Part shown: positions 1 to 6,396 of the stretch, in pieces
Position numbering within the stretch: the stretch's first letter is position 1
Layout of the letters: each line of letters starts with the position of its first letter
Source: Armatimonadota bacterium
GTDB lineage: Bacteria > Armatimonadota > Zipacnadia > Zipacnadales > UBA11051
Assembly (NCBI GenBank): GCA_003542955.1
Contig: DPJP01000272.1
Span: 21,841-31,572, forward strand
Direction of reading: 5' to 3'
DNA: 9,732 bases
Position numbers and translations under genes: made by a program
The notes under the pieces: model-generated
Database searches by the model: none
What the model saw: only the letters and a program-made list of their open reading frames with translations
Told to the model about the DNA's origin: nothing

Positions 1-35
1 CTGCGTCGCGCACTCCGGCGCAGTGGCTCACGGTT

Positions 36-2840
36 TCACTGCAATGAGATCAGCCTGAAGTTTTTGTCCTGTACCTTGATCCGCAGGCTCTTGTCGTCCA
101 GGTCGACCGGCCAGCGGTCCATGTGGTCCTCGGCGCTGTGCAGGCCCGGGATTAGCTTCTCCAGCTCCCCCCGGGGGATCTTGACCGTCGCATCGCTTGC
201 GGACAGATTTGCGACCACCAGCACCGACTGCTCCGGTTGGTGATAGAGCGTGGCATAGATGCCGCGGGGGTTGAGGGTCTCGTTGACCGGCCAGTCCCAG
301 TACGGGATGAAGTCGACGGTCGGGCCGTGCAACTCATCCAGAACGCCCCATGCCGCGGCCATATAGCCGTAGTTGATGTTGCCGCAGTAGACGGGGGTGC
401 CATGGATCAACGCGAGGGCCATCAGCCGCCGCGAGCCGATAGTGATCTGCTGGGCCGAGGAGACCTCGCTGGTGTCAGTACCAGTGCCGAGCTGGGGCAG
501 GTAGACCTCGACGATGCCGAACTGATTCGGGCCGATATAGGTAGCCCGGAACTCCGCCGGGGTGAACATCTCGGTATGGTCGTAGCCGTAGGTACCCTCC
601 CCGTCGAGCTGGGCGTCGGTGAACGATACCGCGCCGGGGAACGCGCCTGCGTGCTTCATGATGAACGGTGTCTTGCCGCGCTTGAGAAACTGGTTGCGGA
701 CCATCTCAAAGAGCCTGCGCATGCCCAGGAACGGAGTGCTCGGGTGCGTGATGCCGTTTTCGTCGCCCCAACCACACCCGTGAGTGAGGTTGGAGCACCG
801 TGACGGGTGGGTGTTATCGAAGTAGACGCCCTCGATATCGTACTCGTCGATGAGGCGGCCGATCTCGTATGCCTGGTACTCGGATGCGAACGAGTTGGGG
901 CAGATCTTGACATAGTAGGAGGTGTTGCCGGCCTGAGGTACCTTCGACCAGGCGTCGGTCTTCGCTGCGTAGTAGTAGCCGTTGAGGTCGCCGATAGCCA
1001 GGTGCGTGGGCGCGAAGTACGGCAGCGCCATGTGGCCCAGGTATGACCCCACGCGCAGATAGGCCCTCATGACATCGGGCCTGGCGACCTGCGGCGAGCC
1101 GCACCCGACGCTCCAGACGTCCCACCAGAGGAAGCCGATGTCCTTCAGCCCCCGTTGCCTGAGGCTCTCCCATGGCGGGCGGAGGTCTGCAGTGCCGCGG
1201 CCGACCTGTGCGTAGCGGAGGGCGGGCGCAGGGTCCTCAGTCAGAACCGGAGCCGGTTGGTCCACCATGGCTTCGACCCGCTCGATGAGGGCCGCGTCGC
1301 CGGGGAGCCAGTTCCAGAAACGGTTGAAGCGCATCTTGAACCAATCGGCCCGAACAGGCTTCGGCGGCATCGCCTGGATCATGAACCGCAGCGTCCACGT
1401 ATCCTTCACCACCGTCGGCTGCGTGATGAAGTTCAGCCGTACGCGCACACCTTCGCCGGTGCGCTCGAGTGCGAGCGTCACATCGCCCTCGGCGCAACTC
1501 CATCCCTGGTCGCTCTCGGTGATCCACCCGAGGCCCTTCTCTTCATCGCCGATCCAGAAGTACGTGGGGGTCCCGCGGTTCCACTCCCAGAGCGTACCAA
1601 GCGCGGGCGAGGGTGCTAAGGGGCTCCAGTCATTCTTGTTTTTCGCCCGGCCGACGGTGTGCCGAACCTCGACGGTCTCCCCCGCTGCAGGGATGGGGCC
1701 CTCGCCGAAGCGGAACTCGCGATCGCCGAACTCCTTGTTATAGCGGATGTACCTGGCGACATCGCCTGAGAAGGGTATTGTGAGCGATGCACTGGAGATG
1801 GTCACCGGCTTTTCGGCACGCAGCTTCACGTCGAAGATCATCAGCGCGTCATAGGCGAGGGTACCATCGAGATCGAGCTGCCAGCCATCGCCATCGATGG
1901 TCTGGTGGGCGAGTAGCTGCCGATCGTCGGCAGTCAACTGGGGCCGGGCTCGCGTCGAGGAGATCGATTGCCCGTCGGCCGTACGGAGGTCAAAGCGCAT
2001 CTTCCCCGTCAGGATTGGCCTGTCGAGGACCGAGATGCTGTCGGGGAACACAGATCGGGTGAAGCGGAAGCGGGAAGTCGTCAGTGCGAACTCGTTCGGG
2101 CCATCGCGCCGGATCGGCTCGTACGGAGCCAGGACGCCCGTGACCTCAACGGCCTCCCGGATGCGCCGGACCTCCTCATCGGTCAAGCCCTTGTAGGCGC
2201 TGAGTTCGCCGGATACCGCCCATTCCGGCCACTGCGTCGTCTCAGCGAACTCAGACTGCGACATCGGCAGGCTGAAGTTGGTGAGCCTGACGGCGAAGTC
2301 GCCGGTGGCGCCGTCTTCCTTCCCGTAGATGATGAGCCGGGGGCGGATCGTCACCGCCTGGTCGGAGGCCTCATAGGTGAATGTGTAGGTCTGCAGCTCG
2401 GGGGTGAGGGTGATCGTCTCGGAGATTGGGAAGATTGTGTTCTTGTCTCTGTCAGCGTATTCGTAAACGCCGAAGGCAATGCTGCCCGTGCCTCCGGCCG
2501 TGAGTGACAGCGTGTAGCTCCTGCCGGGCGTCACGCCGATGGCATGCGGACTGAAGATCGTAAGGCTCTTCTCGAGCCCCTCGTAGCTCACGAGCAACTC
2601 GGAGTCGGAGCGGTGCTCGATCATCTTGTGGGACGCCTTCACCACCAGGTCGGCCGGGCCGCCGATGGTCCAGCCGGCCCGCCCGTCGATGAAGTCGCCG
2701 TTGAAGATCGCGTTGCGGGTGGGCTCCGACGCGCCCCCGTCCGCGGCCATTGCGTGCGCGGCAACCATGGCAGCCATGGCGGCCACGAGCAATCCTCGAC
2801 ATGCAGACCCGGGATACTGCAGCAGAAGAAGGGCTCTCAC
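36..2840 (-). CDS. Secreted glycoside hydrolase-like protein, CBM-like + GH123_N/DUF6067-like
   Basis: This is a predicted exported enzyme of 934 residues acting on a polysaccharide outside the cytoplasm. A signal peptide covers about residues 1-33: a hydrophobic Ala/Leu/Met stretch ends in AMA before ADGG. Residues about 43-192 look like a jelly-roll carbohydrate-binding module (NAIFNGDF...GW, ending LTNFSLP). Residues about 240-500 are beta-rich and contain YFWIGDEEKGLGWITESDQGW-like text at 427-447, which I recognise as typical of DUF6067/GH123_N proteins. Residues about 500-850 look like a (beta/alpha)8 barrel, with DIEGVYFDN at 668-676 and DAQLDGEG at 742-749 as candidate acidic active-site segments. 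The tail (about 860-934) is a small beta domain. The start is GTG, chosen because an AGGAGGAG site lies 6 bases upstream and the signal peptide follows directly. It is the last gene of the run, 55 bases after the second aminotransferase. The substrate and exact GH family are not known; the family assignment is from memory of motifs. Confidence 0.78.
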   Translation of the reverse strand: MRALLLLQYPGSACRGLLVAAMAAMVAAHAMAADGGASEPTRNAIFNGDFIDGRAGWTIGGPADLVVKASHKMIEHRSDSELLVSYEGLEKSLTIFSPHAIGVTPGRSYTLSLTAGGTGSIAFGVYEYADRDKNTIFPISETITLTPELQTYTFTYEASDQAVTIRPRLIIYGKEDGATGDFAVRLTNFSLPMSQSEFAETTQWPEWAVSGELSAYKGLTDEEVRRIREAVEVTGVLAPYEPIRRDGPNEFALTTSRFRFTRSVFPDSISVLDRPILTGKMRFDLRTADGQSISSTRARPQLTADDRQLLAHQTIDGDGWQLDLDGTLAYDALMIFDVKLRAEKPVTISSASLTIPFSGDVARYIRYNKEFGDREFRFGEGPIPAAGETVEVRHTVGRAKNKNDWSPLAPSPALGTLWEWNRGTPTYFWIGDEEKGLGWITESDQGWSCAEGDVTLALERTGEGVRVRLNFITQPTVVKDTWTLRFMIQAMPPKPVRADWFKMRFNRFWNWLPGDAALIERVEAMVDQPAPVLTEDPAPALRYAQVGRGTADLRPPWESLRQRGLKDIGFLWWDVWSVGCGSPQVARPDVMRAYLRVGSYLGHMALPYFAPTHLAIGDLNGYYYAAKTDAWSKVPQAGNTSYYVKICPNSFASEYQAYEIGRLIDEYDIEGVYFDNTHPSRCSNLTHGCGWGDENGITHPSTPFLGMRRLFEMVRNQFLKRGKTPFIMKHAGAFPGAVSFTDAQLDGEGTYGYDHTEMFTPAEFRATYIGPNQFGIVEVYLPQLGTGTDTSEVSSAQQITIGSRRLMALALIHGTPVYCGNINYGYMAAAWGVLDELHGPTVDFIPYWDWPVNETLNPRGIYATLYHQPEQSVLVVANLSASDATVKIPRGELEKLIPGLHSAEDHMDRWPVDLDDKSLRIKVQDKNFRLISLQ

Positions 2841-2846
2841 AATGGG

Positions 2847-2854
2847 CTCCTCCT
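2847..2854 (-). promoter_or_regulatory. Shine-Dalgarno site supporting a GTG start
   Basis: On the minus strand this reads AGGAGGAG and is followed by 6 bases and then GTG (2840-2838). The strong site at ideal spacing fixes the unusual GTG start of the secreted hydrolase. Confidence 0.8.
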
Positions 2855-2895
2855 GGCATCGCTGTCCATGCGGTGTGCGAACGCGACGGGGCCAT

Positions 2896-4059
2896 TCATC
2901 CCTTCACAACGGCGATGCCTTCGCGCATCGAGGCGGTGATGTACTCCAGGTCGTCATCGGTCATCAGCGGGTGCAGGCTCAAGCAGAAGAGCCGCTCGCC
3001 GGTGAGTTCGCTGACGGGAGTGTCCGTCGGGTCGAAGCCGAGGCTCGCGATGAGCTTATCCTGCTTGTACGTCGGGCAGTTCATGACGACGGTGCCGACA
3101 CCGCGCTCATTCTGCAGCCAGTCCATGAGCTGCTGCCGCTTGTCAGTCGCCCAGTCCTCCGGCACCATCAGCGTGTAGCCGTAGTAGATGTGATGGTAGC
3201 CCTCGGGCTCGGTCGGCAGCGTGAGTTCGTCGATGCCTGAGAGCAACTCGGACATCCTGTGGGCGCGGTTGCGGCGGAGATCGTTCATCTCGTCGAGGCG
3301 GCGCAGTTGCACGAGCCCGATGGCGCCCTGCAGCCGGATCATGCGGTAGTTGGTGCCCCAGTGCAACTCGCCTGCGCCAAAGGAGCGGATCGACCTGGCG
3401 CGCCGGGCGACTTCGTCATCATCGGTGGTGATCATGCCGCCCTCGCCGAGGGTGGTCATGTTCTTGCTGGTCTGGAATGAGAAGATGTTCATCCAGCCGG
3501 CCTTGCCGGCCCTGGTGCCCTTGTAGCCGGCGCCGCAAGCGCGCGCCGCGTCGCCGATGACCTTCGCCGGCCCATACTTCGGGTGCGGATGGGCCTCGAC
3601 AATGGCCTGCAGGGCGTCCATGTCAGCCGACAGGCCGTTGTTGTGGACGGCGAGGATGGCGCGGGTGCGGTCTGTCATGCGCTTCTCCACGTCGGCGGGG
3701 TCAAGGTTCATGGTGGCCGGGTCAATCTCGCACAGGACGAGCTTCCCGCCCTGGCCGAGGATGGCCTGGTGGGTGGCTTTGAAGGTGATTGCCGGGCTGA
3801 TGACCTCATCGCCCGGCTCCAGGTCCAGGCACATCATCGAGATATCCAGGCCGGTGCCGCAGGAGTTGACGGCGATGGCGTGCTTGACACCGCAGTAGTC
3901 GGCGAAGGCGGCTTCGAACTCCGCAATCTCCGGCCCGCCAAAGCCCTTGCGCCAATCCATCGAGTCGCGCATGCACGCGACAACGGTGTCGATCTCCTCT
4001 TCGGTGTACCATCCGCCCAGCGGCGGCAATCCCGGGTAGTTGCGCTTGACCTCAGACAT
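2896..4059 (-). CDS. DegT/DnrJ/EryC1/StrS family aminotransferase (second copy)
   Basis: This is a PLP-dependent enzyme of 387 residues with fold type I. Members of this family usually transfer an amino group to a keto-sugar, often a nucleotide-linked one, in the cytoplasm. Visible family marks include VNSCGTGLD at 64-72 (the phosphate-binding S-GT region), NNGLSADMDAL at 140-150, the PLP-nitrogen-binding Asp170 in GDAARACGA, the Schiff-base Lys199 in SFQTSKNMTTLGEGG, and GTNYRM at 235-240 with the conserved Asn237. Length is normal for the family. An upstream GTG at 4101 is open in the same frame, but the AGGAGG at 4066-4071 lies inside that extension, so the start is one of two tandem ATGs (4062 or 4059). 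The second has the better spacing of 6 bases. The gene lies 59 bases after the deacetylase-like gene. It differs clearly in sequence from the other aminotransferase in the run, so the pair is not a recent duplication. The sugar substrate cannot be read from the sequence. Confidence 0.9.
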   Translation of the reverse strand: MSEVKRNYPGLPPLGGWYTEEEIDTVVACMRDSMDWRKGFGGPEIAEFEAAFADYCGVKHAIAVNSCGTGLDISMMCLDLEPGDEVISPAITFKATHQAILGQGGKLVLCEIDPATMNLDPADVEKRMTDRTRAILAVHNNGLSADMDALQAIVEAHPHPKYGPAKVIGDAARACGAGYKGTRAGKAGWMNIFSFQTSKNMTTLGEGGMITTDDDEVARRARSIRSFGAGELHWGTNYRMIRLQGAIGLVQLRRLDEMNDLRRNRAHRMSELLSGIDELTLPTEPEGYHHIYYGYTLMVPEDWATDKRQQLMDWLQNERGVGTVVMNCPTYKQDKLIASLGFDPTDTPVSELTGERLFCLSLHPLMTDDDLEYITASMREGIAVVKG

Positions 4060-4065
4060 CATACG

Positions 4066-4071
4066 CCTCCT
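4066..4071 (-). promoter_or_regulatory. Shine-Dalgarno site deciding the aminotransferase start
   Basis: On the minus strand this reads AGGAGG, then CGT ATG ATG. Spacing is 3 bases to the first ATG (4062-4060) and 6 bases to the second (4059-4057), which favours the second. The site argues against the longer GTG-started reading from 4101. Confidence 0.75.
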
Positions 4072-4083
4072 GTGAGCAGTAAG

Positions 4084-4109
4084 GCGCCGGGGCGTAGACA
4101 CCCGGGCGC
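4084..4109 (-). other. Possible intercistronic RNA hairpin
   Basis: The gap between the deacetylase-like stop and the next start contains an inverted repeat. GCGCC (4084-4088) can pair with GGCGC (4105-4109), and GGG (4089-4091) with CCC (4101-4103). This leaves one bulged G at 4104 and a 9-base loop. No run of U follows on the minus strand, so it is a poor rho-independent terminator. It could be an RNA-processing or stability element, or simply chance in GC-rich DNA. Confidence 0.3.
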
Positions 4110-4118
4110 TGGTATCCG

Positions 4119-5000
4119 TTACCCCTCGCGCACGGCGCTCGCCCGCGCCTCGGCCAGTGTTGCCGGCACGAGCTGCAGATCGAACTCGTCGGCGGCCGCC
4201 TCGATGGCGTCGGCGATGAGTTCGAGGTTGCGTCGGTACTCGTCGGTCGGGTCGTCATAGTTGCGCGTGTCGTGGGTCATGACGACGACTGACTTGAGCC
4301 ACCAGTCGTGTTCGACCTGGTAGCGCAGATAGTCGCGGATCAGTCCCGGGCCCCACTTTTCGATGCCGGCGCGCTCGAGCCGGAGGTGGTTCGGGTCGCA
4401 GGGAGCTTCGCGGTGCGGCCCGACCTGGTCGAGCGCGGCGGCCGTCGGCATCTCGAGGAACGCCTGCCCGGCGCGGGCCTGCCGCCAGTGGGCGAGGGGC
4501 AGATCGTTGGCCCACACGGCGCCCACACCGGGGTTGTTGCGTCCGGGCAGCGTGACGCTGCCCTGGGTGAAGCCCAGATCAAGCAGGATCGGGAATGTCT
4601 CCCAGGTGGCGGAGAAGCAGCCCGAGCGGTAGCTCGTGGGCGCATGGCCGATGACTGCCGCCACGCGATCGCGGCCCTGCTCGAGCAGCAGGCGCTGAGT
4701 CTGCGCGGGGAGCTGCCCGAGGTGGCCATCGTATCCGAGATCGGTCGTCTGCGGGTGCATGTGCAACCCGAGGTCGGCGCCGGCGGCCCCCAGCTCGCGC
4801 ACGAGTTCCGGCAGCCCCTCTGCCAGGCGCGGGATCAAGAACAGCGTTGCCCTGTGACCCCGCGCGGCCAGCGCCTCGACGTAGCCGCGCATGCTGCGTT
4901 CGGCCAGCTCCCACGTCGCGGGACCGCCGCTCACCGGGGACTCCTCCCCGATAGTCTCGCAATCCATCGTCCAACAGACGAACAGCTCTGCGCTACCCAT
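4119..5000 (-). CDS. Polysaccharide deacetylase (CE4-like, NodB-type) family protein
   Basis: This 293-residue protein resembles metal-dependent deacetylases that remove N- or O-acyl groups from glycans. The order of motifs fits the NodB fold. TMDCE at 11-15 has acids Asp13 and Glu15 in the place of the usual TFDD. LGLHMHPQ at 78-84 supplies likely metal ligands His80 and His82, spaced as H-x-H rather than the classical HxxxH. YRSGCFSA at 124-131 matches the R-x-G-x-F motif, and VVVMTHDTRNYDD at 238-250 carries His243. Such variant spacing is known in non-classical branches of the superfamily, such as WalW-like proteins. No signal peptide or membrane segment is seen, so it probably acts in the cytoplasm on a small or carrier-linked substrate rather than on cell-wall polymer. 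The start ATG has GGGGGAG (5007-5013) 6 bases upstream. It lies only 24 bases after the first aminotransferase gene, which suggests translational coupling and a shared pathway. Whether it deacetylates at all is inferred. Confidence 0.78.
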   Translation of the reverse strand: MGSAELFVCWTMDCETIGEESPVSGGPATWELAERSMRGYVEALAARGHRATLFLIPRLAEGLPELVRELGAAGADLGLHMHPQTTDLGYDGHLGQLPAQTQRLLLEQGRDRVAAVIGHAPTSYRSGCFSATWETFPILLDLGFTQGSVTLPGRNNPGVGAVWANDLPLAHWRQARAGQAFLEMPTAAALDQVGPHREAPCDPNHLRLERAGIEKWGPGLIRDYLRYQVEHDWWLKSVVVMTHDTRNYDDPTDEYRRNLELIADAIEAAADEFDLQLVPATLAEARASAVREG

Positions 5001-5024
5001 GCGCCGCTCCCCCGGCCTGCGCCG

Positions 5025-6329
5025 CTACCCGAGTGTCGTCGAGCGCTCTAGCACATCGTCGCTGGACATGCCCTCGAGCTGGTCGAGGTTGGTGAGCACC
5101 TTCAGGTATGCCGCGGCCAACTGGTCGATGTAGGCCTCATCGTACTGGATCATGCGCGGGACGTGGATCAGGCGCGTGACGATGCTCTCCGCCACGGGGC
5201 AATCGCCCACGCCCTGGCGCACATCGCGACCCGAGAAGGCGATGCGCGTCGGCTTGCCGTCGCCGTAGACATCGCACTCGTTCCAGAACGGGTGCAGGTG
5301 ATGGCAGAAGTAGCCGCCCGGGGAGGCACTGGCGCCCTCGGCCTGGATCGCCCTGGCGATGACGGCATTGGGCACGCGGCCGATGATCTCGTCACCGAGA
5401 ATCAGCATCTGCCAGTAGGAGGCGCCGACGGTCACATCAGGGTCGTTGAGCGCGTAGTTGCAGCCCACGCCGGGCACAGCGCAGACCTGCGAGAAAAAGC
5501 GCTCCATGGCTTTGACCCCCGGAGCGCGGTACTCGTCGTAGTGGCGCAACTGGACGCGTGCCATGGCGGAGGTCATCTGGTGCATGCGGTACTTGTAGCC
5601 ACCCCACGGCAGCGGCGAGAAGCGTTTGTACTCGGGATTCTCGACGAACTTGTGGTGGTCGCCGTGACCAAACATGACGGCCCGCTCGTAGATGTCCTGG
5701 TCGTCGGTGTTCATCATGCCGCCCTCACCGGTCGCGAGCGGCTTGCCGGACATGATCGAGGCGGCCCCCACGTGCCCGATACTGCCGACCTTGCGGCCCT
5801 TCCATGTGCTGGCATGCGAGTGCGAGTAGTCTTCGAGTATCCTCACGCCGGTGCGGGCGGAGATGTCCATGAAGGCATCCATGTTCGCCGCGTAGCCGCC
5901 CATCTGCACGACGATGATCGCCTTCGTGCGCGGGGTGATGGCGGCCTCGATCTTGTCGACATCGATGTTTATGGTGTCCCAGTCGATGTCGACGAAGACC
6001 GGGATGGCGTTGTGGTGCAGCACGCAGGTCACCGAGGACGACCACGAGTAGGCGGGGACGATGACCTCATCACCGGGTCCGCACTCGCATGCGACGACGC
6101 ACATGTGCAGCGCCGCGGTGCCGGAGTTGGTGGTGATGCAGTGGCTGTTGCCGTTCCAGGCGGCGAACTCCTGCTCGAAGGCCGTGCTGTTGGGGCCGTA
6201 GGTGTGCGTAGTCTGGTTGAGTGACGCCATGACCAGCTCGCGGTCGATGTCGTCGATTGGCGGCCAGGGCTTGACCGTGCCGGTTGGGCAGGCCTGCGGC
6301 CCGCCGAGAATTGCCAACTGCTCGCTCAT
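5025..6329 (-). CDS. DegT/DnrJ/EryC1/StrS family aminotransferase (first copy)
   Basis: This is a PLP-dependent sugar-aminotransferase-like enzyme of 434 residues. Family marks are TTNSGTAALHM at 66-76, GPGDEVIVPAYSWSSSV at 84-100, GGYAANMDAF at 144-153, Asp167 in LEDYSHSHA (PLP-nitrogen partner) and the Schiff-base Lys196 in SGKPLATGEGGMM. The N-terminal LAILGGPQA and the EDYSHSHA form resemble the branch that includes AHBA-synthase-like and scyllo-inosose-aminotransferase-like members more than PglE/ArnB-like ones. The usual G-x-N-Y-R-M near residue 246 reads GYKYRM, with Lys246 (codon AAG) in the place of the conserved Asn. The C-terminal tail (about 415-434, SSDDVLERSTTLG) is a short extension beyond the family core. 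The ATG start has AAGGAG (6339-6344) 9 bases upstream. The gene lies 67 bases after the heparinase-like gene and 24 bases before the deacetylase-like gene. The acceptor sugar is unknown, and a non-nucleotide substrate is possible. Confidence 0.9.
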   Translation of the reverse strand: MSEQLAILGGPQACPTGTVKPWPPIDDIDRELVMASLNQTTHTYGPNSTAFEQEFAAWNGNSHCITTNSGTAALHMCVVACECGPGDEVIVPAYSWSSSVTCVLHHNAIPVFVDIDWDTINIDVDKIEAAITPRTKAIIVVQMGGYAANMDAFMDISARTGVRILEDYSHSHASTWKGRKVGSIGHVGAASIMSGKPLATGEGGMMNTDDQDIYERAVMFGHGDHHKFVENPEYKRFSPLPWGGYKYRMHQMTSAMARVQLRHYDEYRAPGVKAMERFFSQVCAVPGVGCNYALNDPDVTVGASYWQMLILGDEIIGRVPNAVIARAIQAEGASASPGGYFCHHLHPFWNECDVYGDGKPTRIAFSGRDVRQGVGDCPVAESIVTRLIHVPRMIQYDEAYIDQLAAAYLKVLTNLDQLEGMSSDDVLERSTTLG

Positions 6330-6396
6330 GTTGATCTGCTCCTTGTCATATCGCGAAGGCTTGAGTGTGCGTCTTGCCGGCCGGGCCGCGCTCCCT

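Noticed and set aside
1..35. Possible terminator after the secreted hydrolase gene (CTGCG/CGCAG or GCGC/GCGC inverted repeats)
   Set aside because: The two pairings overlap and exclude each other, stems are only 4-5 pairs, no U-run follows, and the region is cut by the window edge.
237..803. A 188-codon plus-strand open frame opposite the secreted hydrolase
   Set aside because: It is antisense to a well-supported gene and has low-complexity GC-driven composition without motifs.
2841..2895. Regulatory element in the gap before the secreted hydrolase
   Set aside because: Apart from the ribosome site, only a 4-pair GCAT/ATGC inverted repeat is present, which is too weak to support.
3583..4260. 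A 225-codon plus-strand open frame spanning the second aminotransferase and the following gap
   Set aside because: Most of it mirrors the aminotransferase gene on the other strand. The part in the gap has no ribosome site or recognisable protein character.
5163..6224. A 353-codon open frame on the plus strand opposite the first aminotransferase gene
   Set aside because: It is fully antisense to a gene with clear family motifs, is rich in Val, Asp, His, Gly and Arg as expected of an antisense frame in GC-rich coding DNA, and shows no recognisable domain.
6330..6396. Possible promoter or terminator in the longest gap, between the heparinase-like gene and the first aminotransferase
   Set aside because: No convincing -35/-10 pair or stem with U-run is seen. 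The CGGCC/GGCCG repeat has almost no loop and is probably chance in GC-rich DNA.
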